Shown one piece after another: positions 1-6,712 of a stretch of DNA of 11,196 nt. Source of the DNA: Actinomycetes bacterium (GTDB lineage Bacteria; Actinomycetota; Actinomycetes; Propionibacteriales; Nocardioidaceae); contig JAEZKN010000176.1 in assembly GCA_023415395.1 (NCBI GenBank), positions 1 through 11,196 on the forward strand, read 5' to 3'. Under the pieces are notes generated by a model. The model was given only the letters and a program-made list of their open reading frames with translations. It was not told where the DNA came from and did not search any database. A program made the translations under genes and the position numbers. Within the stretch, counting starts at the first letter, position 1, and every line of letters begins with the position of its first letter.

Positions 1-888
1 GTCGACGTGCTGCACACCATCGGCGGCGACGACACCAACACCACGGCGGCCGACCTGGCGGCGTACCTGCACGAGAACGGGCACGAGCTGACCGTCGTCG
101 GCCTGCCCAAGACCATCGACAACGACATCGTGCCGATCGCGCAGTCGCTGGGCGCGTGGACGGCGGCCGAGCAGGGCGCGCTCTTCGCCCGCAACATCGT
201 GGCCGAGCACTCCTCCAACCCGCGGATGCTCATCGTCCACGAGGTGATGGGCCGCCACTGCGGCTGGCTCACCGGGGCGACCGCGCTGAAGTACCGCGAG
301 TGGCTCGACACCCAGGAGTTCTCCGGCTTCGCCGGCAACGACCGGCGCTCGTGGGAGGTCCACGGCGTCTACGTCCCCGAGCTCGACCTGGACATCGCGG
401 CCGAGGCCGAGCGGCTCCGGGCGATCATGGACGAGACCGGCTGCGTGAACCTCTTCCTCTCCGAGGGCGCGGGCGTCTCGACGATCGTCGAGGAGATGCT
501 CTCGCGCGGCGAGGAGCCCAAGCGGGACGCCTTCGGGCACGTCAAGCTCGACACGATCAACGTCGGGTCGTGGTTCGCCAAGCAGTTCGCCGGGATGGTC
601 GGCGCCGAGAAGACCATGGTGCAGAAGAGCGGCTACTTCTCCCGCTCGGCCGCCGCGAACGACGCGGACCTCGCCCTGATCCGGGAGTGCGCCGACCTCG
701 CGGCCGACGCCGCGCTGCGCGGCGAGAGCGGTGTCGTCGGGCACGACGAGGAGGCCGACGGCGTCCTGCGGGTCTGCGAGTTCCCGCGGATCAAGGGCGG
801 CAAGGTCTTCGACACCTCCGAGCCCTGGTTCTGCGAGCTGCTCGACCAGATCGGCCAGATCGGCCAGATCGGCCAGCAGAAGGGCTAG
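1..888 (+). CDS. pfp: Pyrophosphate-type 6-phosphofructokinase, 5' end outside window
   Basis: This is the C-terminal 295 residues of a phosphofructokinase. The reading frame is open from base 1, so the GTG at 7 is internal and the true start lies upstream. It phosphorylates fructose-6-phosphate to fructose-1,6-bisphosphate in the cytoplasm. Numbering from the first visible codon, GGDDT at 8-12 and PKTIDND at 36-42 form the active site, with catalytic Asp40, and MGRH at 83-86 binds sugar phosphate. In the PFK family, Asp after GG[DE] together with Lys in PKTIDND goes with PPi rather than ATP as phosphoryl donor, so a reversible PPi-dependent enzyme is inferred. KSGYFSRS at 209-216 replaces the GHIQRGG-type loop seen in the next gene, placing this protein in a different PFK subgroup. 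The C-terminus ends in a repetitive Gln-Ile-Gly tail. A second PFK gene starts 33 nt downstream. Confidence 0.93.
   Translation, partial: VDVLHTIGGDDTNTTAADLAAYLHENGHELTVVGLPKTIDNDIVPIAQSLGAWTAAEQGALFARNIVAEHSSNPRMLIVHEVMGRHCGWLTGATALKYREWLDTQEFSGFAGNDRRSWEVHGVYVPELDLDIAAEAERLRAIMDETGCVNLFLSEGAGVSTIVEEMLSRGEEPKRDAFGHVKLDTINVGSWFAKQFAGMVGAEKTMVQKSGYFSRSAAANDADLALIRECADLAADAALRGESGVVGHDEEADGVLRVCEFPRIKGGKVFDTSEPWFCELLDQIGQIGQIGQQKG
847..873 (+). repeat. In-frame 9-bp tandem repeat, three copies
   Basis: CAGATCGGC is repeated exactly three times at 847-855, 856-864 and 865-873, followed by two CAG codons. It encodes Gln-Ile-Gly units at the extreme C-terminus of the first phosphofructokinase, 12 nt before its stop codon. 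Changes in copy number would keep frame and only lengthen or shorten the tail. Confidence 0.9.
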
Positions 889-903
889 CAGTCCACCGCG
901 CCC

Positions 904-915
904 TCTGGCCAGACT
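904..915 (+). promoter_or_regulatory. Possible leaderless -10 element overlapping a 10-bp palindrome
   Basis: CAGACT at 910-915 lies 6 nt before the ATG of the second phosphofructokinase and resembles a weak actinobacterial -10 (TAnnnT). It overlaps the perfect palindrome TCTGGCCAGA at 904-913. No Shine-Dalgarno site is present in the 33-nt gap. No convincing -35 is visible, so this is tentative; read-through from the upstream gene is equally possible. Confidence 0.3.
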
Positions 916-921
916 GGTCGC

Positions 922-1950
922 ATGCGCGTCGGAGTACTCACCGGAGGCGGGGACTGCCCCGGACTGAACGCCGTCATCCGGGCGGTCGTCCGCAAGGGCA
1001 GCAAGGAGCACGGCTTCGAGTTCGTCGGCTACCGCGACGGCTGGCGCGGGCCGCTCGAGGGGCTGACGATGCCGCTCGGCGTCGAGCAGTGCCGCGGGAT
1101 CCTGCCGCGCGGCGGCACGATCCTCGGCTCGTCGCGCACGAACCCGTTCAAGCTCGACAACGGGGTGGAGCGGATCAAGGAGAACCTCGCGAGCGACGGC
1201 GTCGACGCGCTCGTCGCGATCGGCGGTGAGGACACCCTGGGCGTCGCCACGAAGCTCGCCGACCTCGGCGTCCACGTCGTCGGGGTGCCCAAGACCATCG
1301 ACAACGACCTCTCGGGCACCGACTTCACCTTCGGCTTCGACACCGCGGTCAACATCGCCACCGAGGCGATCGACCGGTTGCACACGACCGCCGAGTCCCA
1401 CCACCGGGTGCTCGTGGTCGAGGTGATGGGCCGCCACGCGGGCTGGATCGCGCTGCACTCCGGGATCGCCGGGGGCGCCAACATCGTGCTGATCCCCGAG
1501 CAGCCCTTCGACATCGAGGAGGTCTGCGCGCTGGTCGAGAGCCGCTTCGAGTCCCACTACGCCCCGATCCTCGTCGTCTCCGAGGGCGCGGTCCCGCGGG
1601 AGGGCGGCGACATGACGCTGTCGTCCGGGGACGTCGACGAGTTCGGCCACGTGCGCCTGGGCGGCATCGGCGACCGGATCGCCCGCGAGATCGAGAAGCG
1701 CACCGGCAAGGAGGCCCGCGCGGTCGTCCTGGGACACATCCAGCGCGGCGGCACCCCCACCGCGTTCGACCGCTGGCTGGCCACCCGCTTCGGCCTCCAG
1801 GCCATCGACGCGGTGGCCGAGGGCGACTTCGGCACGATGATGGCGCTGCGGGGCACCGACATCGTCCGCGTGCCGCTGATCGAGGGCACCGGCGAGCTGA
1901 AGCTGGTCAGCGAGGCCGAGTACGCCGAGGCGCAGGTCTTCTTCGGCTGA
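922..1950 (+). CDS. pfkA: 6-phosphofructokinase (group III; residues predict PPi as donor)
   Basis: This is a complete 342-aa phosphofructokinase acting on fructose-6-phosphate in glycolysis. The N-terminus has the GVLTGGGDCPGLNA nucleotide/phosphate loop at 4-17. GGEDT occupies 101-105, PKTIDND 123-129 with catalytic Asp127, MGRHAGW 169-175 and GHIQRGG about 272-278. The numbering coincides with E. coli PfkA, so the two donor-deciding positions can be read directly: 104 is Asp (Gly in ATP enzymes) and 124 is Lys. From what is known of actinobacterial PFKs, Lys124 occurs in both types, whereas Asp104 marks PPi enzymes such as that of Amycolatopsis methanolica. PPi dependence is therefore inferred, although the gene would usually be called an ATP-PFK. 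The ATG at 922 gives the family's normal N-terminus. It follows another PFK by 33 nt, and a hairpin follows its stop. Confidence 0.95.
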   Translation: MRVGVLTGGGDCPGLNAVIRAVVRKGSKEHGFEFVGYRDGWRGPLEGLTMPLGVEQCRGILPRGGTILGSSRTNPFKLDNGVERIKENLASDGVDALVAIGGEDTLGVATKLADLGVHVVGVPKTIDNDLSGTDFTFGFDTAVNIATEAIDRLHTTAESHHRVLVVEVMGRHAGWIALHSGIAGGANIVLIPEQPFDIEEVCALVESRFESHYAPILVVSEGAVPREGGDMTLSSGDVDEFGHVRLGGIGDRIAREIEKRTGKEARAVVLGHIQRGGTPTAFDRWLATRFGLQAIDAVAEGDFGTMMALRGTDIVRVPLIEGTGELKLVSEAEYAEAQVFFG

Positions 1951-1956
1951 TTAGCA

Positions 1957-1972
1957 GCCCCGCGCACGGGGC
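1957..1972 (+). terminator. Short GC hairpin between PFK and permease
   Basis: GCCCCG (1957-1962) pairs with CGGGGC (1967-1972) across the CGCA loop. It starts 6 nt after the phosphofructokinase stop and ends 12 nt before the permease start. There is no U-tract, so it would be a weak or non-canonical terminator. It could instead attenuate or insulate the permease. Confidence 0.35.
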
Positions 1973-1984
1973 AGGGTGAGGGCC

Positions 1985-3430
1985 ATGACCACCTCCAGCA
2001 CCGACGCCGTGGACGTCAACGGTTCCACGCCGGACCTGAAGCGGGTGATGGGGCCCAAGCTCCTGCTGCTGTTCATCGTCGGCGACATCCTCGGCGCCGG
2101 TGTCTACGCCGTCACCGGACAGATCGCCGGGGTCGTCGGCGGCATCGTCTGGCTGCCGTTCCTGGTCGCCTTCATCGTGGCCACCCTGACGGCCTTGTCC
2201 TACCTGGAGATGGTCACCAAGTACCCCCAGGCCGCGGGCGCTGCGCTCTACACGCACAAGGCGTTCGGGATCCACTTCGTCACCTTCCTCGTGGCCTTCG
2301 CCGTGATCTGCTCCGGCATCGCGAGCGCCTCGGCGGCGTCGAACGTCGTCGCGGCCAACCTCACCGGTGGCTTCGTGGCCAACGGCTGGATGGACAGCAC
2401 CCCGAGCAGCGGCTGGCTGACGCTGATCGCGATGGGCTTCATGCTGTTCCTCGCGCTGGTGAACCTGCGCGGGGTCGGCGAGTCGGTGAAGTTCAACGTG
2501 GTGCTCACCCTGGTCGAGGTCACGGCACTCGCGATCGTGATCGGGGTCGGGTTCTTCACCATCGCGCAGGGTGAGGGCGACTTCAGCCGGGTCACGACCT
2601 TCGAGAACCCGGAGTCCAAGGGTCTCTTCCTCGCCGTGACCGCGGCCACGTCGATCGCCTTCTTCGCGATGGTCGGGTTCGAGGACTCGGTGAACATGGT
2701 CGAGGAGACCAAGGACCCCGAGCGGATCTTCCCGCGCACGATGATCACCGGTCTCGGCATCGCGGTGATCATCTACATGCTGGTCGCGATCTCGACGGTC
2801 ACCGTGCTGACCTCCGAGCAGCTGGAGGCCCAGGTCGAGGGCCAGGCGCTGCTCGAGGTGGTCCGCGTCGGCGCCCCGGACTTCCCGATCGACCGGGTGT
2901 TCCCGTTCCTGACGGTCTTCGCGGTCGCCAACACCGCGCTGATCAACATGCTCATGGCCAGCCGCCTGCTCTACGGCCTGGCCAACCAGGACGTCCTGCC
3001 GCGGACGATCGGCAAGGTCTCGCCGAACCGCCGGGTGCCGTACGTCGGGATCGCCTTCTCGACGCTGCTGGCTCTCGGCCTGATCGTCTACACCTCGCAG
3101 CGCGCCGAGTCCGACGTGGTGCTCAACCTGTCCTCGGTGACCTCCCTCCTCCTGCTCGGGGTGTTCACGATCGTGAACATCGCCTGCCTGGTCCTGCGGC
3201 GCGACGGGCGGGAGGCGCGCTTCCGGTCACCGGGCCTGACGCCGGCCCTGGCCGCGGTGCTGTGTGCCTTCCTCGTCGGGCCGTGGGTCGACCGCGACGG
3301 CCTCGTCTACGAGATCGCCGGCGGCCTGTTGCTGGTCGGGATCGTGCTGTGGGCCTTCACCTGGCTGGTCAACCGCGGCGTCCGCGCCAAGAAGACCGGC
3401 TTCCGCGACATCGACCACATGGAGGAGTGA
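1985..3430 (+). CDS. APC-family amino-acid permease
   Basis: This is a 481-aa integral membrane transporter of the amino acid-polyamine-organocation superfamily, probably a secondary importer; the substrate cannot be named. About 12 hydrophobic segments are visible. The first (about 25-48) contains GDILGAGVY at 33-41, the family's unwound TM1 substrate/ion-binding motif. The consensus stretch GFEDSVNMVEETKDPERIFP at 231-250 spans the end of TM6 and the following loop. The C-terminus is a short charged cytoplasmic tail. I chose ATG 1985 because it gives a normal short N-terminal tail; GTG 1976 is in frame and would add three residues. GAGGG only 2 nt before the ATG is a poor ribosome site. CAGGGT at 1972-1977 could be a leaderless -10 but overlaps the upstream hairpin. 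The DAHP synthase gene starts 68 nt downstream, so aromatic amino acids are a possible but unproven cargo. Confidence 0.9.
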   Translation: MTTSSTDAVDVNGSTPDLKRVMGPKLLLLFIVGDILGAGVYAVTGQIAGVVGGIVWLPFLVAFIVATLTALSYLEMVTKYPQAAGAALYTHKAFGIHFVTFLVAFAVICSGIASASAASNVVAANLTGGFVANGWMDSTPSSGWLTLIAMGFMLFLALVNLRGVGESVKFNVVLTLVEVTALAIVIGVGFFTIAQGEGDFSRVTTFENPESKGLFLAVTAATSIAFFAMVGFEDSVNMVEETKDPERIFPRTMITGLGIAVIIYMLVAISTVTVLTSEQLEAQVEGQALLEVVRVGAPDFPIDRVFPFLTVFAVANTALINMLMASRLLYGLANQDVLPRTIGKVSPNRRVPYVGIAFSTLLALGLIVYTSQRAESDVVLNLSSVTSLLLLGVFTIVNIACLVLRRDGREARFRSPGLTPALAAVLCAFLVGPWVDRDGLVYEIAGGLLLVGIVLWAFTWLVNRGVRAKKTGFRDIDHMEE

Positions 3431-3486
3431 GCCCGGCGCCGGTCTCAGGTCCGGCCGCCGAATCGGGGAGAGGGTGCTGCCCGCCG

Positions 3487-3492
3487 TACCCT
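3487..3492 (+). promoter_or_regulatory. Probable leaderless -10 box of class II DAHP synthase
   Basis: TACCCT matches the actinobacterial TAnnnT -10 consensus and ends 6 nt before the GTG start at 3499, the spacing expected when transcription begins at the start codon. The GGAGG at 3493-3497 abuts the start (1-nt gap) and is too close to serve as a Shine-Dalgarno site. No clear -35 is visible. Confidence 0.5.
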
Positions 3493-3498
3493 GGAGGG

Positions 3499-4839
3499 GT
3501 GAGCAGCACCATCCCCGACCTCGCGACCCTGCACGCCATCGGAGCAGCGCAGCAGCCGACGTACCCCGACGCCGGCGCCGTCGCGGCCAACGTCGACCGG
3601 CTGCGCCGGATGCCCCCGTTGGTGTTCGCCGGTGAGTGCGACGAGCTCAAAGCCAAGATGGCCGCGGTCTCGCGGGGCGAGGCGTTCCTGCTCCAGGGCG
3701 GCGACTGTGCCGAGACCTTCGCGGAGGTCACCGCCGACAACGTGCGCAACAAGCTGCGCGTGCTCCTCCAGATGTCCGTCGTGCTGACCTACGCCGGCTC
3801 GGTGCCGGTGGTGAAGCTCGGTCGCCTCGCCGGGCAGTACGCCAAGCCGCGCTCATCGGACATGGAGACCCGCGACGGCGTCACGCTGCCGGCGTACCGC
3901 GGCGACGCCGTCAACGGCTTCGACTTCACGCCCGAGTCGCGGATCCCGGACCCCACGCGCCTGCTGGACGTCTACAACGCCTCCGCGGCCACCCTCAACC
4001 TGGTCCGCGCGTTCGTGACCGGTGGCTACGCCGACCTGCGCCAGGTCCACACCTGGAACACCGACTTCGTCCGCACGTCGGTCGCCGGCCAGCGCTACGA
4101 GGCGCTGGCGGGGGAGATCGACAAGGCGCTGGGCTTCATGGCCGCGATCGGCGTCGACGCCGACGAGCTCAAGCGCGTCGACTTCCACTCCAGCCACGAG
4201 GCGCTGCTGCTGGAGTACGAGCACGCGATGACGCGCATCGACTCGCGCACCGAGAAGCCGTACAACGTCTCGGGCCACTTCGTGTGGATCGGCGAGCGCA
4301 CGCGGCAGCTCGACGGCGCGCACGTGGAGTACTTCCGCCACATCGCCAACCCGATCGGCTGCAAGCTCGGCCCGACGGCCACCGCGGACGACGCGATCGC
4401 GCTGGCCGAGCGGCTCAACCCCGACAACGAGGAGGGGCGGCTCACCTTCATCACCCGCTTCGGCGCGGGCAAGATCCGCGACGGCCTCCCCGAGCTGGTC
4501 GAGAAGGTCACCGCCGCGGGCGTCAAGGTCGCGTGGGTGTGCGACCCGATGCACGGCAACACCTTCGAGTCGAGCACCGGCTACAAGACCCGCCGCTTCG
4601 ACGACGTCATCGAGGAGGTCCAGGGCTTCTTCGACGTGCACCGCACGCTCGGCACCTGGCCCGGCGGCGTCCTGGTCGAGATGACCGGCGACGACGTCAC
4701 CGAGTGCATCGGCGGCGGCGAGGAGATCGACGAGGAGGGGCTCGCGCACCGCTACGAGTCCGTCGTCGACCCGCGCCTCAACCGCGTGCAGTCGCTCGAG
4801 CTGGCGTTCCTCGTCGCGGAGATGCTGCGCCAGGCCTGA
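3499..4839 (+). CDS. aroG: Class II 3-deoxy-7-phosphoheptulonate (DAHP) synthase
   Basis: This 446-aa cytoplasmic enzyme condenses phosphoenolpyruvate with erythrose-4-phosphate to DAHP, the first committed step to chorismate and the aromatic amino acids. Family blocks are LLQGGDCAETF at 64-74, KLGRLAGQYAKPRS at 106-119, HSSHEALLLEYE at 230-241 and WVCDPMHGNTF at 346-356. The four metal ligands known in the M. tuberculosis enzyme (Cys87, His369, Glu411, Asp441) fall at Cys70, His352, Glu394 and Asp424, all with the same offset of 17. That shows an ungapped core and supports GTG 3499 as start; an in-frame upstream extension into the permease gene has no family similarity. The M. tuberculosis homologue is feedback-regulated and binds chorismate mutase; whether this one does cannot be seen. 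A TACCCT box suggests a leaderless transcript, and a hairpin follows the stop. A second, unrelated DAHP synthase lies at the right edge. Confidence 0.97.
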   Translation: MSSTIPDLATLHAIGAAQQPTYPDAGAVAANVDRLRRMPPLVFAGECDELKAKMAAVSRGEAFLLQGGDCAETFAEVTADNVRNKLRVLLQMSVVLTYAGSVPVVKLGRLAGQYAKPRSSDMETRDGVTLPAYRGDAVNGFDFTPESRIPDPTRLLDVYNASAATLNLVRAFVTGGYADLRQVHTWNTDFVRTSVAGQRYEALAGEIDKALGFMAAIGVDADELKRVDFHSSHEALLLEYEHAMTRIDSRTEKPYNVSGHFVWIGERTRQLDGAHVEYFRHIANPIGCKLGPTATADDAIALAERLNPDNEEGRLTFITRFGAGKIRDGLPELVEKVTAAGVKVAWVCDPMHGNTFESSTGYKTRRFDDVIEEVQGFFDVHRTLGTWPGGVLVEMTGDDVTECIGGGEEIDEEGLAHRYESVVDPRLNRVQSLELAFLVAEMLRQA

Positions 4840-4846
4840 CCCGGCT

Positions 4847-4864
4847 ACCGCGCGTCGTCGCGGT
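4847..4864. terminator. Hairpin between convergent genes
   Basis: ACCGCG (4847-4852) pairs with CGCGGT (4859-4864) around a 6-nt loop. It begins 8 nt after the DAHP synthase stop and lies downstream of the convergent small minus-strand gene, so it could end transcription from both sides. No U-tract is present, which is common in high-GC actinobacteria. Confidence 0.4.
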
Positions 4865-4905
4865 GCAGGAGCTCGTGGAGCCGACGGGTGACCTCGGGAA
4901 GCGGA

Positions 4906-5055
4906 TCACTTCTCCTGGTTGGTCGGGCACTCGGGGTTGGTGCAGACGCGTTCGTCCACCGACCCGTCGGGGTCGGCCTCGCTGGTCAGCGTCGAGTGGG
5001 GCCGGATCTCGACCTCGGCGCCGCAGGTCCGGCAGGGCTGGTGATCGAAGTACAT
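4906..5055 (-). CDS. 49-aa four-cysteine putative zinc-binding protein
   Basis: This small protein is encoded from ATG 5055 to TGA 4906. It begins MYFDHQPC and has Cys-x2-Cys at residues 8 and 11 (CRTC) and Cys-x4-Cys at 38 and 43 (CTNPEC), separated by an acidic linker. This fits a single zinc-binding site of the zinc-ribbon kind, with the second pair spaced wider than a standard CxxC knuckle. No signal peptide or membrane segment is present. Codon use is high-GC in the third position, as expected for a real gene here. No Shine-Dalgarno site precedes the ATG. It lies 63 nt after the SDR gene on the same strand and converges on the DAHP synthase gene. I do not recognise a named family; function is unknown. 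An accessory, regulatory or RNA-binding role is possible but unsupported. Confidence 0.7.
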   Translation of the reverse strand: MYFDHQPCRTCGAEVEIRPHSTLTSEADPDGSVDERVCTNPECPTNQEK

Positions 5056-5118
5056 GGGTGGTGCGTGCCCAGTCCGGCTGCTCTCCTCACGTCGGCGCGG
5101 CCATCGCTCGGACCAGCG

Positions 5119-5982
5119 CTACGCGGAGGTGGACTCGGCGAAGGACGGGGCGGGGTAGTCGGTGGAGCGGCTCACCTCGGCCCAGGCCCACGCCTCCGAG
5201 GTGCGTTGCGCCTCCGCACGCAGCGCGATGTCCAGCGCGTCCGAGCCCAGGAGCAGCCGGCGGGGAGGGGCCGGCGCCTCGACGAGGTCCACCATGGCCT
5301 GAGCCATCCGCGTCGGGTCTCCCGGCTCGTCTCCGCTGTAGTCACCGAACCTCGCGGCCCAGGCGCCCACGGTCTGCTCGTAGTCGGGGTCGAGGTGGCC
5401 GGTGGTGACGGCTGCGCCCGCTGCCCAGCTCGTGCGTATCCCACCTGGCTCGATGATCGTGACCTTGATGCCCAGCGGTGCGACCTCGGCCGCGAGCGCC
5501 TCGGAGAAGCCCTCGACCCCGAACTTGGCGGTCTGGTAGGCACCGAGACCTGGCGTGCCTCCGACGCGACCACCGATCGACGACACCTGCAGGAAGTGTC
5601 CGGAGCGCTGACGGCGCAGGATGGGGAGGGCCGCGCGGGTCACGTTGACCACGCCGAAGAGGTTGACCTCGATCTGCTCCCGGAACGACGCTGCAGGGAA
5701 GTCCTCGATCGAGCTGCTGGCAGCGAAGCCGGCGTTGTTGACGACCACGTCGAGGGTCCCGTGCTGCGCGAGGGCGTCCTGGACGACCTCCTGCGCGGAG
5801 GCGAAGTCGGTGACGTCCAGCGTCCGCGCCGTCACCCGGTCGCCGAACCGGTCGACCAGCTCTCGCAGTGCATCGGGACTACGCGAGGTGACGACGGCAC
5901 GATCACCGCCGTCGAGCACGCGCTGGGCAAGGGCGCGCCCCAGGCCGCCCGAACCGCCGGTGATGAGCCACGTACGAGCCAT
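5119..5982 (-). CDS. Classical short-chain dehydrogenase/reductase (SDR)
   Basis: This is a 287-aa cytoplasmic NAD(P)-dependent oxidoreductase of unknown substrate. The Rossmann cofactor loop TGGSGGLG is at 8-15, and NNAG at 82-85 follows the fourth strand. The catalytic set is Asn107, Ser134/135, Tyr149 and Lys153 (YQTAK), with EPGGIRT at 178-184 behind the active site. Arg34 after the second strand (TSRS) favours NADPH, by inference from family behaviour. The C-terminal 80 residues resemble the longer SDRs that act on carbonyl or alcohol groups of small molecules. The ATG at 5982 is preceded at 5 nt by a strong GGAGGAG ribosome site (5988-5994 on the complementary strand). It follows the carboxymuconolactone-decarboxylase-like gene by 41 nt and is probably co-transcribed. 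Codon use is looser than in neighbours: 12 of codons 2-40 end in A or T, against 0 of 39 in the threonine aldolase gene. Confidence 0.93.
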   Translation of the reverse strand: MARTWLITGGSGGLGRALAQRVLDGGDRAVVTSRSPDALRELVDRFGDRVTARTLDVTDFASAQEVVQDALAQHGTLDVVVNNAGFAASSSIEDFPAASFREQIEVNLFGVVNVTRAALPILRRQRSGHFLQVSSIGGRVGGTPGLGAYQTAKFGVEGFSEALAAEVAPLGIKVTIIEPGGIRTSWAAGAAVTTGHLDPDYEQTVGAWAARFGDYSGDEPGDPTRMAQAMVDLVEAPAPPRRLLLGSDALDIALRAEAQRTSEAWAWAEVSRSTDYPAPSFAESTSA

Positions 5983-6023
5983 CTCTCCTCCTCCGCGTCC
6001 GCGATGCTTCGACCTGTCGACCG

Positions 6024-6428
6024 TCAGGCACGGGGTGGGTCGTCGCTGGTGCGTTCGGCGAACACCTCGGCGGCGACGCCATAGCCCTCGAACGCGCGCG
6101 CGACGCCGGCGTAGGCCGCGATGTGGATGAACGCCTCGACGATCTCCTCCGGCGTCACGTCGTGGTGCAACGCGATCCGCAGCTGTCCCCGGAGCGGCTC
6201 GAGCACACCGAGCGTCGCCGTGACCGCCACCGAGACCAGCGCACGACTTCGGGTGTCCAACCGATCCGCACGTGGCCACGAGTCGCCGAAGGCGTGCTCG
6301 GTGGCGATCCGCTTGAAGTCCGCCGCGTTCTCGGGCTCGTCCGGTGTCGAGCCGAGGAACCGCTCCAGTCGGAAGCCCAGCATCCGTTCGGCGGTGTCGA
6401 GGGCCTCCGCGTACCTGTCGTTGGTCAC
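6024..6428 (-). CDS. Carboxymuconolactone decarboxylase (CMD)-family protein
   Basis: This is a 134-aa all-helical protein. The CMD core runs from about 50 to 120, with the helix LDTRSRALVSVAVTATLG at 57-74, LRGQLRIALHHDVTPEEI around 79-96 and HIAAYAGVARAF at 102-113. It has no cysteine at all, so it cannot be an AhpD-type alkylhydroperoxidase, which needs a CxxC. A decarboxylase or other small-molecule role is more likely, but no protocatechuate-pathway genes are nearby, so true 4-carboxymuconolactone decarboxylation is unproven. I chose the GTG at 6428 because the family similarity begins there; the reading frame stays open upstream only because it crosses the repeat cluster. It leads a probable two-gene operon with the SDR gene 41 nt downstream, suggesting a shared substrate pathway. 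Its codons are also A/T-richer at third positions than those of flanking genes. Confidence 0.85.
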   Translation of the reverse strand: MTNDRYAEALDTAERMLGFRLERFLGSTPDEPENAADFKRIATEHAFGDSWPRADRLDTRSRALVSVAVTATLGVLEPLRGQLRIALHHDVTPEEIVEAFIHIAAYAGVARAFEGYGVAAEVFAERTSDDPPRA

Positions 6429-6537
6429 GCGGCTATTCGACCCGGCCACCGCAGGCCGTGGCCACCCTGCTAGCCGCCAAGGGGGGGCGCTCGGCGCCGC
6501 GAGGCCCTGCCACAGCCGGGCGCCGTCGTCGGGTGCG

Positions 6538-6581
6538 GGGGTTTCGAGACGGTTGCTGCGCAACCTCCTCAACCACCGGCG
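6538..6581 (+). repeat. Hairpin repeat, copy A
   Basis: This 44-nt unit is identical to copy C at 6666-6709. It has outer arms GGTTTCGAGAC and CCTCAACCACC around a central hairpin, GGTTGC (6551-6556), TGC loop, GCAACC (6560-6565). Outer segments GGTT and GAG can also pair with CTC and AACC, so the unit folds into one long imperfect hairpin. Confidence 0.9.
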
Positions 6582-6610
6582 CCGGCGTCCTAGCGGGGGC
6601 GGGGCGGGGT

Positions 6611-6652
6611 GGTGGTTGAGGAAGGCGCTCTGGCGCCTGTCTCGAAACCACC
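6611..6652 (-). repeat. Hairpin repeat, copy B (inverted, different central stem)
   Basis: The outer arms of copies A and C are present in reverse complement (GGTGGTTGAGG at 6611-6621 and GTCTCGAAACC at 6639-6649). The centre differs: AGGCGC (6623-6628) pairs with GCGCCT (6633-6638) across TCTG. Both halves of the stem changed together, so base pairing is kept while the sequence is not. Confidence 0.88.
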
Positions 6653-6665
6653 CGCGGGGTTGGGC

Positions 6666-6709
6666 GGGGTTTCGAGACGGTTGCTGCGCAACCTCCTCAA
6701 CCACCGGCG
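6666..6709 (+). repeat. Hairpin repeat, copy C
   Basis: This unit is identical over 44 nt to copy A. Pairing runs GGTT 6668-6671 with AACC 6699-6702, GAG 6674-6676 with CTC 6696-6698, and GGTTGC 6679-6684 with GCAACC 6688-6693. It directly abuts partial copy D. Confidence 0.9.
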
Positions 6710-6712
6710 GGT

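Noticed and set aside
156..1229. Long plus-strand frame across both phosphofructokinase genes, and similar frames at 3636-5408 and 3853-4749
   Set aside because: They overlap well-supported genes in another frame and have low-complexity composition with no recognisable motif.
3433..3442. CCGGCGCCGG palindrome after the permease stop
   Set aside because: Ten-base GC palindromes are common at this composition; there is no loop or U-tract and no second copy.
4845..4905. Minus-strand frame ending in a coding-looking tail (EVTRRLHELLHRDDAR)
   Set aside because: The composition is gene-like, but no start codon with a ribosome site lies in frame after the preceding gene. It could be a decayed gene end or chance; not enough to call.
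5056..5118. Gap between the small zinc-type gene and the SDR gene
   Set aside because: Only 63 nt; no promoter box, hairpin or ribosome site strong enough to report.
6429..6704. Upstream extension of the CMD-family frame
   Set aside because: It translates the repeat cluster; family similarity begins only after GTG 6428.
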